Below, in pieces: positions 44,421 to 56,918 of a DNA stretch of 64,000 nucleotides. Both the position numbers and the translations under genes were made by a program. A model generated the notes under the pieces. The model had not been told where the DNA came from. It searched no databases and was given only the letters and a program-made list of their open reading frames with translations. Positions within the stretch are counted from its first letter, which is position 1, and every line of letters starts with the position of its first letter. The stretch is from contig CM069603.1 of assembly GCA_035771175.1 (NCBI GenBank), forward strand, positions 16,592,286-16,656,285, written 5' to 3'. Origin of the DNA: Paratinospora sagittata (lineage: Eukaryota > Streptophyta > Magnoliopsida > Ranunculales > Menispermaceae).

Positions 44421-45891
44421 AAGCAACTACTCGAGTCTCTGCTCGCTTCCGGCTCAATACGTCAGCCACAACATTGGCTTTGCCAGGATAATACTCCAAA
44501 GAGAAATCAGAATCCTTAAGCAACTCAACCCATCTCCTCTGTCGCATATTCAGTTCCTTCTAATCAAAGAGATACTTCAAACTCTTATGATCATAATACA
44601 AAGTGAACCTCTCACCATAACGGTAATGCCTTCATAGCTTCAATGCAAACACTATAGCTGCCAGCTCTAAATCATGCACAGGGTAATTTTTTTCATGCTC
44701 CTTAAGCTGCTTAGATGCATCTACCAGCACGCTACCCTCCTGCATCAACGCACATCCAAGACCCAAGAGTGATGCATCAATAAAAATCACCAACTCTTTC
44801 TCAGGCTTTGGAAGAATCAGCATTGGAGTTGTAATCAACTTCTATTTCAACTCACTGAAAGCTTTCTCACAGGCATCCATCCATGTGAATGCCACATTCT
44901 TCTGAGTCAACTTAGTCACCGATATGGCTATGGTGGAAAAGTCCTTCACGAACTTCCTATAATAGCCAGCCAAACCCAGAAAACTATGAATCTCTGTCAC
45001 TGTGGTAGGTCTTGGCCAACCAATGATTGCTTTGACCTTAGTAGAAACAACTGAGATACCATCCGCACTAACCACATGACCTAAAAATCTCACCTCAGTC
45101 ATCCAGAAATCACACTTGTTAAGCTTGGCATACAGCCTATGCTCCAACAATGTCTGCAATGTAACTTTGAGATGGCGCTCATGATCCTCCTTAGTCTTAG
45201 AGTAGACTAGGATATCATCAATGAAGACTATAATGAACTGGTCGAGATACAGTCTGAATACCCTCTGCAGATCCATGAACATAGCTAGTGCATTAGTCAA
45301 CTCGAAGGGCATCACCAAGAACTCGTAATGTCCATACCTCGTCCGAAAAGCAGTCTTCGGTACATCCTCATCCCTAATCCTCAACTGATGGTACCCAAAC
45401 CTCAAGTCTATCTTCGAAAAGAACTTGGCCCCAATCAGTCGGTCAAACAAGTCATCGATGCATGGAAGAGGATACTTATTCTTCACAGTCACCTAGTTCA
45501 GCTGACGGTAATCTATGCACAATCTAAGACTTTCGTCCTTCTTCGTGACGAAAAACACAGGTGCTCCCCAAGGTGACATATTAGGGGAAATGAACCCATT
45601 GCCCATCAACTCATCTAGCTGGGCTCTGAGTTCATTCAACTCTTTCGATGCCATACGATACAGTGGAATGGAAAAGGGTTTTGTCTCGGGCATCAGCTCA
45701 ATAATGAAGTCTACCTTTCGCTTAGGCGGTAAGCCAGGTAACTCATCTGGATAAACCTCTGGATACTCATAGACCACAAGAATGTCTGCTAGCTGAGTAT
45801 TAGTCCTAATAGGAGATAATCTCAATCTATCTACCACACTACCAGAAATAAATGACAGAGTTGAGCCAGCATCAATAGAGACATACATCAA
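44421..45891 (-). pseudogene. Chromovirus C2 reverse transcriptase and RNase H
   Basis: The RT starts in the conserved [13 protein letters not shown] linker near 45745. It continues through [19 protein letters not shown] to a TAG at 45490-45492, then [27 protein letters not shown], and the catalytic [11 protein letters not shown] at about 45230-45200. RNase H begins with [17 protein letters not shown] (44790-44740) and contains the [12 protein letters not shown] block. Further stops are near 44839 and 44630. All main RT motifs are present, so only scattered lesions prevent expression. On the minus strand it precedes integrase, as expected for gypsy elements. Confidence 0.85.
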
Positions 45892-47184
45892 AGTATCACA
45901 AATGCTGATTATACCTTCAATTAACTATTTGTTGGCCTATGGATCTACCTGTGTAATAGCTCTGGCTTGCTACCTGGTAGCTACTGGCATAGGACTGAAC
46001 TAACCAACAGACGCGCTCCGAGGACAACGATACCTCCCATGCCCTTGAACCCTGCAGTCGAAACAGACTATCGATCTCGGTGCCCTAGTTGTTGAAGATA
46101 CAGTTTGTGACTCTGCTTCGGCTGTCTGCTGTCCATTATGCCTCACTAAACTCTGTTGCTGCTGGGGCCGGCCTAAAATTTGGACACTCGGGACTCGAAG
46201 TGGTGGTGCACCTGCCACTGGAGCGAAGGCTACTGATGCCTCATACCCGCTGCCACCAACCCGCTGCTACTTGTTACGTCGGCTCCTCCTATCACCAAAA
46301 TACTGAGTCTCTGACCCTGCCCGCCATGTCTGAATTGAAGGAGCTACAGGTGCTTGAATTGTGACTGATGTGCTCCTCCGAGAGTGAGCCTCTGCAGTCT
46401 CAAAATCAGTGGCCTGCCTCATTGTCTGAGCCTAAGCCTACACGCCAGCGAGTGCTAAACCCTGATGAATACCGTCACGAAACCCATCTCGTATCCTGTG
46501 CATGCGAAGGTAATCAGTCGACACCATCTCTGGAGTGAAGAGTGCCAAATGGTTAAACTCCTGCTCACACTCCCTCACTGACTGATTGCCCTGGGTCAAG
46601 GGCACGAACTCGATCCGTTTCTGGTCTCGCTCAGACCTCGGGTAGAACTCCTTATAAAAAAACTCTTTAAACCTGGTCCAAGTCTAGATCTCGTCAACCA
46701 TGCGGTCCAATCTCCTCCACCAATCATTAGCCTTATCGATGAGCTTGAATCTGGCCAACCTCACCCTGTCGGCCTCAGAAGCATGCATATCACTGAAGAT
46801 AGTCTCCATCCTCCCGAGCCATCTCTTAGTTATCTCAATACATAGGCCTTCAGCAAACTCCATCGGGCCTCGAATTCGGAAGGCCTTCATCACCCTCTCA
46901 TATCTCTCCGCCTTAGACCTCTGCTTCGGAATTCCCACAGCCCCAGCCTGGACCTTAGCTTGAACCTCAACCTGAACTGCAGCTGGTCCAGCCCTTTCTC
47001 CCATAGCTATGCCAACACTACTGTGCTCCCCCTCAATCAGAACGCCCTGCTGTGGCTACCTATTGCCCTGAACCTGGGCAAGCAGTGCTAAAATCTGAGT
47101 CTATTGTTGTTGTATTTGGGTCTGAGCAACTTGCTGAGTAGCAAGTAAGGCCTCAATCTGCCTAAATCTCTCATCTGGGTCCAT
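45892..47184 (-). pseudogene. Chromovirus C2 gag and residual protease
   Basis: Start ATG at 47184 (MDPDERFRQIEALL), followed by Gln-rich sequence and a stop at 47101. The capsid part (47004-46684) has the ANDWWRRL block, then TRFKEFFYKEFYP. The zinc knuckle CFDCRVQGHGRYRC lies at about 46078-46035. The protease region has DAGST (about 45878) instead of a DSG-type motif. It is followed by only about 30 residues before the RT linker, so most of the protease domain has been deleted. Several stops lie between 46500 and 45950. Confidence 0.75.
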
Positions 47185-47350
47185 GGTTGATTCTGTATTT
47201 CCTCTTTTGTAAATTTGAAATTCACAAATAAAGGAACACTCATCAGAATCACAATCCATGAGAGTTGTTATCCCTAAGATAACTACCCATAAAAGCAAAC
47301 ATAATATCATATAAGTCTTTTATTATCTTTAAGGTTTTTAAGCCTGAACA

Positions 47351-47365
47351 CTCGTTCTGATACCA
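47351..47365 (-). other. Primer-binding site of C2 (initiator Met tRNA)
   Basis: On the minus strand it reads TGGTATCAGAACGAG, one mismatch in the TGGTATCAGAGC core. It lies four bases from the LTR end at 47370. Confidence 0.8.
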
Positions 47366-47369
47366 AAGT

Positions 47370-50023
47370 TGTCCTGACCCATGATCAGTGACGTCATGAA
47401 CGGCACGGAACCCCGGGTGTATCATCCCTCGATATCCCCAGCATCCTGTCAGCCTCATCTAACAACACACCATAATCCCAATACAACGACAAAACATATG
47501 GACATAAACAGATCATCAATATAATTTCATAAGTCCACAATAGTTAAATATACAAAACCATACCTAACCATCAGTACATCCCATCTATGTGTTAAGTATA
47601 AATACAGTAGGTGTTATTGAGTACATATTTACCAAAATACAAAAATGTACAAAGACACCTACATCACCAAAAATATAGGAAATGCTCCGCAGTCAAACTT
47701 TTCCCTTCCCTTTCCTATCAAAACCTGAAATGATAAGAATAAGGAGTGAGCTACAACAAGCTCAGTGAATGTTTTCTACCAGTGGCAATATACATGCATC
47801 TAGATAAAACACGACAAGATCATCAAAATAATTTAAATAACATGGTGATATACAAGATTACATACATGCCAAATATAATGCATCATGTCAATACCCAAGA
47901 CAATGCATATCATTTTTTCCAAACCCGCCAATGCAATCCTAAACACCTTCTGAGCAAGGGCGATCAAAGGCCTGGGTTCGCAACACTCAGCGCCTGATCC
48001 GACCAAATAATACTCGTATTCTAATAGGATTCCTGGGGTTGTGTAGCTAATAGGATCTGCCCACCAAGACAAGTACCATGTCTAGGCGATCCTATCTACA
48101 CAAGCCATAAAATCCTTTGCAAGGTCCACAACTGGGGATCATCGCTAGACTTACGAGATTTCCCAAAGAAAATCCCAACTAGGAGACCAAAACCCAATTA
48201 CTAACCCAACCAGACTATGCTCAAATTCATTTTATGAAACATTGAATCATGCATAACATATATATATATATATTAATGCAAAACATTTTATATAATACAA
48301 TGCCACATATATAGAATCCAAATGTAAGAAACACTCACAAATGATTGGCTAGACTTAGCCAATCCAAATCCAATCAATATTTGTACTAGGATGCCACCAA
48401 AACACTTATATGCACCTCAACCTCCAATTAGCTTAATTGGGACACTTGGATAAATCACAAACCCTGCATATACATAGGTTCATTCATCATTAAAATCAGT
48501 CCAAATGCATGACATTCAACCATGAATAACCCCAATTCAATAGCCAATTTAAGACTCTAAAATGGTTGCATCAATGAGCTAACCCATATAGCTTAATCAA
48601 CCCATTTTACATCTAATTAGACCACATTCAACCCAAAAGAATGCATGAGGTTGATTCCCATTATCCAACCATCATAATACAATGCATTCAATCATAATTA
48701 GGGTCAATTTGACTAATCCCCATGTCAATTTTATCAATTGACTTAGTCTAGGTCAAAATTTCCAAATTTGGGCAAATTTCCAAATTCATGGCCTATGCAA
48801 AATTTGCATTACACCTAGGTTTTTCAAAATTCAAAATTAGTAAATTGAACCATCAATCATTCACATTTACCCATTTAATCAACATAGTTGACATGCAACT
48901 TGAATGGAAAACCCTAAGTCCATAACCTAGGTTAAGGTCAAATACACATAACCCTACCAATTTCTTGCTAGAAATTTGGGGTTTCACAATTAATGGGTTC
49001 CCAACACCCTCTAATCATATCTAACATGCAAGACCTAACTCCAACATGTGTTCTTCCACCACCCATTTCAAATCCGGGATTCAAGTGTGGAAAACACTCC
49101 TTGGGTGTAGGTTTAGGTCAATGATGCCATTACTACCATTTACAAGCTCATATGAGCACATGCAAACCAAACCTTAACTTAGTTCTACACAAAATCGTTG
49201 TCCATAGCAAAAGATACACCATTCAAAAGCTTGCAAACATCAATGAAGGTATTCTAATGGAAGAAAATGAAGAAATTATACCTTAGAGCAAGATTTGGGT
49301 GGAAACCCCTTTGGAAGGCACCCTCTTCTTCTTCCCCTCTTTTCACTCTCTTTTCCTTCAATTTGGTGTAAAATGGACGAGAAATGAGTGTTGGTTGCTT
49401 AAATACACGTGCTTGGGCCCACACGTAAAAACACACTTAAATAAAAAAATAGTTTCCCTACTGTAATTACTTACATTTAGATAATTAATTTCCTGCAAAA
49501 TACTTGCCAATTTAAAATCTTAACCGTACTACATTGTTATGAGTCATTTACCAACCTTCTGGTACAATTTCAGCTCAATCCAACGGTGGGTATGCGAGGT
49601 CCAACCATTTGATCACAACTGCGCAAGAAAATTCACAAATTTGAGAAGCAGTGTTTGGAATCTTGTACCTCACAGTAGACAACTTCGATCAAGATCTTCA
49701 CCGTCGAGAATTAAGATCTATCAGAGAAGAATAATTGTTTCAAAATTTGAGCTCAATCGGACCATGGATCCAGGAGATCAAGCCATGATGTAATCATTGA
49801 CAAAACTTTCTTCCACCATGGAGCGAGCTCCACTGATCCAAAACATCATTTTCAACATCGAATGAGTGTCTGATTATTCGGAAACTTTACGCACACATTA
49901 AAAAACTTAAAGGTATGCAAAGACACTTGAACTAACACACATCAAGCATCAAATACATATATGTACATGTATATGGGTATTCTACAGGTCATGATGACAT
50001 CATCCTAAGGTACGGGCGTTACA
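47370..50023 (-). repeat. 5' LTR of C2
   Basis: 2,654 bp from TGTCCTGACCC to CGGGCGTTACA. No coding sequence. An (AT)n tract is at 48260-48272. The right flank belongs to a Sire-like LTR; the left half of the element is gone, so no duplication can be checked. Confidence 0.8.
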
Positions 50024-50077
50024 TATGTAGTTAGCACTTAAACAACTATGCCAAAGAGATTAGTTATCACAAGTATG
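50024..50077 (-). repeat. Sire-like LTR start, left part (split by insertion)
   Basis: Continues at 53855-53903 on the other side of the plus-strand element. Together they match 55672-55768, the first 100 bp or so of a minus-strand Sire-like LTR. Ends in the target sequence GTATG (50073-50077). Confidence 0.65.
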
Positions 50078-51462
50078 TGTTAATCTAACTTGTTTTCTAC
50101 TCAGTATTCTCCTAAGTGTTTTGATGCTTACAAACAATATAATCACGATACTAATGTCTTTGACGTAGTTGTTTCAGTGCTAACTAGATATAGCTAATAG
50201 ATTCAACTGCAAATGTCAAAACGTGTGGAAGGAACAATACTTCAAGAAGATTCAAGACCTTCATGGTTATATTACTTCAATAGAATCTTAGTGCTGTAGA
50301 GCAACTATTACTTGTTCCAACCACACATGATTTGCATCTTTTCAAAAATCATTCATATAGTTTAATACACTTATGCATATACATTACTATATGATTAATC
50401 ATGCATGCATATATTTTAATTTGATAATTATGCTATCACTTAGTCATAATTGTTTATCATATATAATTGTTTAACATGCATTTAACTTGTCAACTTTGCA
50501 TGGTCTTATCGTCTCACATGTTTTGTACTTATTATTTTTATCATTGGTTTAATCGATTAAATTTCTCATGTTTTAACTGTGTTAATTATACCTTAGTCGT
50601 GTAAAAAATGTTTCAAAATTCTTCTAATGTTAATTTATGTTTTTGACAATGTCCCAAATCTAAAATGATAAAAAATCAAGTCTCTCTCACTTATTAGTGA
50701 AGGAATGCGCTCCTGAGCTTTTTCCCAAGACTCAGTGATATTTTGATTAGGGTTAAGGAATGCGCTCCTTGTAAGAAGAACGTGCTTCTGTGGCTTTTCC
50801 TGAAACTCAGATTTTTTCTGATCATGGAAAAGGAATGCGTTCCTTAAAGGAGGAATGCCTTCCCGCTGCCAAAGAGAAAATGAGAACAAATTAAGAGTCA
50901 ATGGTTCTTGTTGAAGGAACCCGTTCCAATGCCCAACGGACATATTGAGGAACGTGCTCCATAAGTAAGGAACGCGCATGTTGATTGGAGGGAAATCTGA
51001 AAATTTTCATATTTCAAACCATAAACGCGCTCATGTGTTAAGGAACACGTTCCTGTGCCTCGGTGTAGTGTTTGTTTATAAATACCACATTTGCTCATTT
51101 GAATAGCAACTTTTACAAAATCAAGAAAACTTGTGCGATTTTTTCTACATCATTTATACTCATCCTAAACAAGTTCTTGAGCCATTTAATCCTTCATTCA
51201 AAGCAAAAGTTCACTACATTTGAGTTTTCGATTCAATCTTTTGAAGAGTTCTCCTAACCATTCCAAAATCTTTGAGAAACTAGAAAGGAGCTCTAGAGTG
51301 TTGATCAAGGTGTTCTTAAGTGTTCTTCATCACATACTTGTTGATCTTGATCATACTTGGAAAAGAAGTCTCTCAACCACATACACCTTGGAGAATCGAC
51401 GATCTTCATCTTACCTAAGTTGGGAAACTTTTCTTTTCGATTCTAGTGTTTGTGTTTTGAGA
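50078..51462 (+). repeat. 5' LTR (truncated) of the plus-strand Sire-like element
   Basis: Aligns with 51625-52905 through shared blocks, including the TATA box (TTATAAATACC at 51076-51086) and the GGAACGCGTTCC-type cluster (50690-51060). Similarity stops after TGTGTTTTGAG. Confidence 0.75.
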
Positions 51463-51608
51463 ATTTAGAACATTCTTAGATTCTTTTTGATGATATCTAA
51501 AGGGGGAGAATTATTAGAATCTTGATATGTATGCGTTTCATATCCTAAGAATCATGCTATGAATACTATTTGATTGTTTGTTTATCAAGTTTATATTGTT
51601 TGTCATCA

Positions 51609-51624
51609 TAAAAAAGGGGGAGAT
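51609..51624 (+). other. Polypurine tract
   Basis: AAAAAAGGGGGAGAT immediately before the 3' LTR start TGTTAATC, the typical plus-strand primer site of Sirevirus-like elements. A second AAAGGGGGAGAAT at 51499-51511 lies a little upstream. Confidence 0.85.
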
Positions 51625-53849
51625 TGTTAATCTAAGTGGTTTTCTAGTTATTATTCTCCTAAGTGTTTTGATGCTTTGACGTAGTTATTTCAGTACTAAC
51701 TAGATATATCTAATAGATTCAACTGCAAATGTCAAAGCATGTGGAAAGAATAATACTTTAAGAAGATTCAAAAGCTTCATGGTTATATTACTTCAGCAGA
51801 ATCTTAGTGATGTAGAGTAACTTTTACTTGTTCCAACCACACATGATTTGCATCTTTTCAAAAATCATTCATATAGTTTAATACACTTATGCATATACAT
51901 TACTATATGATTAATCATGCATGCACATATTTTAATTCGATAATTATGCTATCACTTAATCATAATTGTTTATCATATATAATTGTTTAACATGCATTTA
52001 ACTTGTCAACTTTGCATGGTTTTATCGTCTCACATGTTTTGTACTTATTATTTTTATCATTGGTTTAATCGATTAAATTACTCATGTTTTAATTGTGTTA
52101 ATTATACCTTAATGGTGTCAAAAATGTTTTAAAATATTTTTGACAATGTCCTAAACCCAAATGATAAAAAAATGAAGTCTCTTTCACTTGTCAGTAAAGG
52201 ATTCGCGCTCCTGGGCTTTTTCCCCAAACTCAATGATTTTTTATCAGGGTTAATGAACACGCTCCTTGTAAGAGGAACGTGCTCCTGTGGCTTTTTCTAA
52301 AACTCAGATTTTTTCTGATCAGGGAAAAGAAACGCGCTCCTTAAAGGAAAAACGTGTTCCTGCTACCAAGGGTAAAATGGGAACAAATTAAGAAAGGCGC
52401 TCCTTAAGTAAGGAACGCACTCCTTGATTGGAGGGAAATCTGGAATTTTTCAAATTTCAAATCAGAAACGCGCTCCTATGTTAAGAAACGCGTTCCTGTG
52501 CCTCGGTGTAGTGTTTGTCTATAAATACCACACTTGCTCATTTGAATAGCAAATTTTGCAAAATCAAGAAAACTTGTGCGATTTTTTCTACATCATTTAT
52601 ACTCGTCCTAAACAAGTTCTTGAGCCATTTAATCCTTCATTCAAAGCAAAAGTTCACTACATTTGAGTTTTCAATTCAATCTTTTGAAGAGTTCTCCTAA
52701 CCATTCCAAAATCTTTGAGAAACTAGAAAGGAGTTCTAGAGTATTGATCAAGGTGTTCTTAAGTATTCTTCATCACATACTTGTTGATCTTGATCATAGT
52801 TGGAAGAGAAATCTCTCAACCACATACACCTTGTAGAATCGACGATCTTCATCTTACCTAAGTTGGGCAACTTTTCTTTTCTATTCTAGTGTTTGTGTTT
52901 TGAGTAGAAACAGTTTTTTATTGCTTGTTTTAATACATTATTAAAACCGTTTTCTCTATTGTGTTTTAATCTTAGATTATCTTGATAGTGGTTTCATATG
53001 GTTTGATTAACATCGATTCTTGTGCTTAATACATATGTTGTTTGAATCAATTGTTTTGATCATAACTTGCGTATATTGATTCACGTGCTTGAACATTGAT
53101 AATTTTGAATCTATAAGTTTTGATCAACAACTTGCATATTGATTCTTGTGCTTCGTTAATCATACTTAGAATCAATATTTAGAAATACATGTATGCATAA
53201 GCTTCTTGAACTTGCATAAATATACTTTGAATCGGTTGCATGTATTTTTGAGAAACTATTTCAACATTGCACTTCATTTAGAATCATAGTGGTTGGAATA
53301 GTAATTGTTGACTCATTCAAGATTGTAAGCTTAAATTGTTGAGAGTGTTGTTATTCACTTCTCTATATTATTGCAATCTTGATGTATTATTGACTTTGTT
53401 AAGTCAACCAGGACATTACCTTATTTGTATGGCATGTAACCACGCCCGCAAGTTAGTTACAAGTTTTGGCTTACTAGCCAAGCCCTGGTGTAGGCTAGAT
53501 TATGGGTTTCTAACCAAGCCCTCGTGTAGGTTAGCGTTGTAGTGACTTTCTAACCATGCCCTAATGTTGGTTAGGGTAAACGACTTTTAATCCGCTCGTA
53601 AGTGATTAGCCAATAGTGGATTGGAAAATCCTGACCGGTGCGGTTGGGTAGTGGACATAGACTCGAGGGGAGTCAAACCACTCTAAATCTTTATGTTCAT
53701 ATTTACTTCCCTCACTTGTCTTTATTTGTTTTGTTTTTGTTGTTACCTATTGTGCATTATATTCTGTTTATTTAATCAACTGAAAGGTAACACGAAAATC
53801 CGCCAAGTTCGATTAACCCCCCCTCTTGGACGGTTATAGTGGGCCAACA
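51625..53849 (+). repeat. 3' LTR of the plus-strand Sire-like element
   Basis: 2,225 bp, complete, from TGTTAATCTAAG to GTGGGCCAACA. The motif cluster is at 52190-52505 and TATAAATA at 52520-52527. The right third carries repeated TAACCAAGCCC and CTAACCATGCCC-type phrases (53470-53570). Confidence 0.85.
52520..52527 (+). promoter_or_regulatory. TATA box of Sire-like LTR
   Basis: TATAAATA directly after the motif cluster. The same arrangement occurs at 51077-51084 and 58520-58527 on the plus strand, and at 54774-54781 and 23963-23970 on the minus strand, so it marks the U3/R border of these LTRs. Confidence 0.7.
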
Positions 53850-53903
53850 GTATGTTCTTTGTAATCATCAAAACAAAACTGAGTGAGAGTAGTTACATCA
53901 ACA

Positions 53904-55768
53904 AAACACGTCAACGATTACAAATAATAGAGAGAAGTTTTCTACGACACTCTCAACAATGATAAGCTTACAATATTGAATGAGTAAACACCACTATTCC
54001 AACCACCATGATTTAAATGATGCGACGTGTTGAAATAGTTTTTTCTCAAATGCAATCGATTCAAATATATATGATATGAAATCAAGAATCGAATATGCAC
54101 AAGTGTTCAAATATTGATTCTAATAATGATATGTATAAAGCTCAAGAATTAATATGCAATGATGATCAAAACTTGATGATTCTAAATGTATAAATGATTA
54201 AGATCAAGACTCAACTAACTCAAGTGATGATCTATGAAATCGATTTAATATATTATAAGTTTAGCACATGAATCAATACCACATAATATTTATGAAACCA
54301 CTAAACAAGATACAATAATATGAAGATCAAAAAGGGTTTCACAAACACTATTCAAAACAAAATCAGTTTTCAAGATATAAACTCAAGCCAAAAACTGATT
54401 TACTCAAACAAAATCACAAGAATTGAGTTAAAGAGATTTTACCTCACTTGTGTAAGGTTGAAGCTCAATGATTCTTCAAGTGTGATGATGGTTGAGAGAT
54501 ATCACGTTACAAAATGATCAAGAATCAACAAGATGTGTAAAGAACACTCAAAAACGTCTAGATCACTTGCTCAAGAGAAACACACAAGTTCCTCAAAGAT
54601 TTTGAAAGATTTGGCGAACTATACAGAAATATGAATCGAATAGCCAAATGTAGGTGAACTTTTGCTTAGAAAGATGTTTAAAATCACTCAAGAACTTGTA
54701 AGAATGCTAAGATGAAAAATGACACAAGTACAAGTATTTTTGCAAAAGTTGCTCTTCAAATGAGTACGTGTGGTATTTATAGAAAAACACCACAACAAGG
54801 CACAGGAACACGTTCCTCAAAGAAGGAACGCGTTTATGCTTTGAAATCTGAAACTTTTTAGATTTCCTCCAATCAAGGGGCGTGCTCCTTTTATGAGGAG
54901 TGCGTTCCTTAATGTGTCCGTTGGGCATATGAGCGAGGTCCTTCATCAAGAACCACTGATTCTATAAAATTTTCTATTTTGCTCTTGACAATAGGAGCGC
55001 GTTCCTCTTTCCCTGATCAGAAAAATCTGACTCTCAAGAAAAAACACAGGAACGTGTTCCTTTAACAAGGAGCACGTTCCTTAAACTATGATCAGAAAAA
55101 TCCGAGTCTCGGAAAAATGTAAAGAGCTCGTTCCTTAAGAGAGGAGCGCGTTCCTTCACTGTGAAGTGATATAAACCCGATTTTTCGATCATAATGAGTT
55201 TAGGACTTTGCCAAACACATAGACTAACTTTTAAAAATAATTTTTGACAAGATTTAAGTTTAATTAACAAAGTTAAATACATGTAAATCAATCGACTAGA
55301 TAGATGATTAAAGCATTCAATACATTACACGTAAAACAATAAAACCATGCAAAGTTGGTAAAATGAATGCATGTTAATCACTGATAAAAATATGGATGAC
55401 AAACAATTTTAACTATGTGATTCCATAATTATCATACTAATGTGTGTGTGTGCATGATCAATAATATAATAGTGTATATGCATGAATATGATACACTATA
55501 TGCATGATTTTCAAAAAGATGCAAATTATATTGTGATTGGTACGTATAATGGTTACTCTTCAACACTAAGATTCTAAATAAGAATTACAACCATGAAGGT
55601 CTTAAATCCTTGTGCAATGATGTTCTATCCACATGCTTTGACAATATAGTTGAATCTATCTGATATAGCTAGTCAGCACTGAAACAACTACGTCAAAGAG
55701 ATTAGTGATCACAAGTATGTTGTTTATAATCATCAAAACAAAATAGGGTAAGAATTGTTACATCAACA
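53904..55768 (-). repeat. Sirevirus-like LTR, left end lost
   Basis: On the minus strand it begins TGTTGATGTAAC at 55768 and carries TATAAATA (54774-54781) and the motif cluster (54800-55160). It stops at 53904 against the start of another LTR of the same family in the same orientation (53903). It ends right where Tat-like leader begins, so it sits inside a Tat-like element. Confidence 0.65.
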
Positions 55769-56168
55769 TGTTGTTCCATCATCACTGGGCCCAAATGACT
55801 TTGTTCGTCTTATTCTGCAGGGTCTCAAGCGAGCTCTGCAACACTTTCATCTCGGGGCTCATTTTCAAATGCCAAGGACTTGCCTCTCGCAAGCACAACA
55901 CGATGGGCTTGCTTGATCCACTCCAAGATCCTTGCAATTCAATTGACGTTCTCAACCACTGTTCCCATCTTTCGCTCAATGCTTTCAAGTCGGAGCTAAG
56001 TGGCTCGATACCTTTAAGTGACTTGGAGGTGAAGGCGGGGTCTCTCACGATAGAGTTGACGAACTGGTTTTTGGTTCACAACTTCCTCCTAAGGGGGCTA
56101 GATGTTATTCTCATTCATGATGTTGGGGCAACGGACTTCGAATGTCGTTCCCCACAGGCGATGCTAAA
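55769..56168 (-). pseudogene. Tat-like gypsy leader and primer-binding site
   Basis: Shares blocks with 29160-29560, the leader of the other Tat-like element: for example GGAACGACATTCGAAGTCCG on the minus strand. The primer site on that strand reads TAGCATCGCCTGTGGGGA, two bases after the LTR end. The open frames on both strands here are not genes. No gag remains. Confidence 0.65.
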
Positions 56169-56918
56169 TGTTTTAGCCAAAAATCTCCCACGTTCGGCCT
56201 GAGACTGATGCTGGTTGACTAAGTATGTACTCTGTCGGCTCATCCTCTAAAGTGTTCCCTCGGGATTTCCTCGCTTCTTGACCTCCAAAAGTGGTGACAC
56301 AGGGTGGATGACACCAAAGCCACTCTGATGCCTAAGTTAGATAATGTAGAATAAAGAGTAGAAGTGTAGAGAAGTGGAGACTTCGAGCATACTTGTTTCT
56401 GAAGAATGAGCCCTCCTTTTATAGTTGAGGGGGTGTGGTTCTGGCATTTAATGTTTTTTTCTCTATTAGATGAGTGATTTACGTTCTTTCTTATCAAGAA
56501 CGAATCATTGATCTTGTGCGTTGAGATTTTGCTTTGTTCGATCTCAAGTTTGGGAGATCCTTGTTTTGGGTTGTGTTGTATGCGTATCTTGGTCGGATCC
56601 TTCTAGGTAAATGGTTTTGGCCATGACCGAAGGTATCTTAGGTCATGGCCGAGAGCGTGTTCTTGGGTTAGGCTGAGGGGAAGTCCTTCGACCATGGCCA
56701 AAGGGCCTCGCGGGTCTTGACCGAGGGTCTTCCTTAGGTTGTGGCCATGGTCTTTTCGGCTGCAACCGGGAGTTTTCTCTTGGCGACGGCTGAGCGATCC
56801 CCATGAAGCGTTGGTAGACATTTTGCTTTCAACTTTCTTCTTGTCTTCTTTCGATCATTTTTTTCATTAAGTTTGACTTTTAGCCGATTTTCATGTTGTT
56901 CACTTTTTGGGTGTAACA
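56169..56918 (-). repeat. Tat-like 5' LTR, complete
   Basis: 750 bp from TGTTTTAGCC to GGGTGTAACA. Minus-strand TATA (CTATAAAA) is at 56417-56424. GACCGAGG-type minisatellite units occupy 56615-56780. It is the unbroken sibling of the LTR at 29561-32165. Confidence 0.8.

Larger units (their letters stand above)
43132..50023 (-). mobile_element. Chromovirus C2 (Tekay/Del-like), 3'-truncated
   Basis: Minus-strand order: 5' LTR (50023-47370), primer site, gag, shortened protease, RT, RNase H, integrase, ending inside the integrase C-terminal domain at about 43132, before any chromodomain. The large LTR, iMet primer site and integrase text fit chromoviruses of the Tekay/Del group. The right LTR abuts a Sire-like LTR piece at 50024. 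Confidence 0.8.
50078..53849 (+). mobile_element. Internally deleted Sirevirus-like element, TSD GTATG
   Basis: Starts TGTTAATCTAAC, ends GGGCCAACA, flanked by GTATG at 50073-50077 and 53850-53854. It holds a 5' LTR cut at about 51462, about 160 bp of the 3' end of the internal region with a polypurine tract, and a full 3' LTR. All genes have been lost by one deletion from inside the 5' LTR to near the polypurine tract. Confidence 0.8.
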
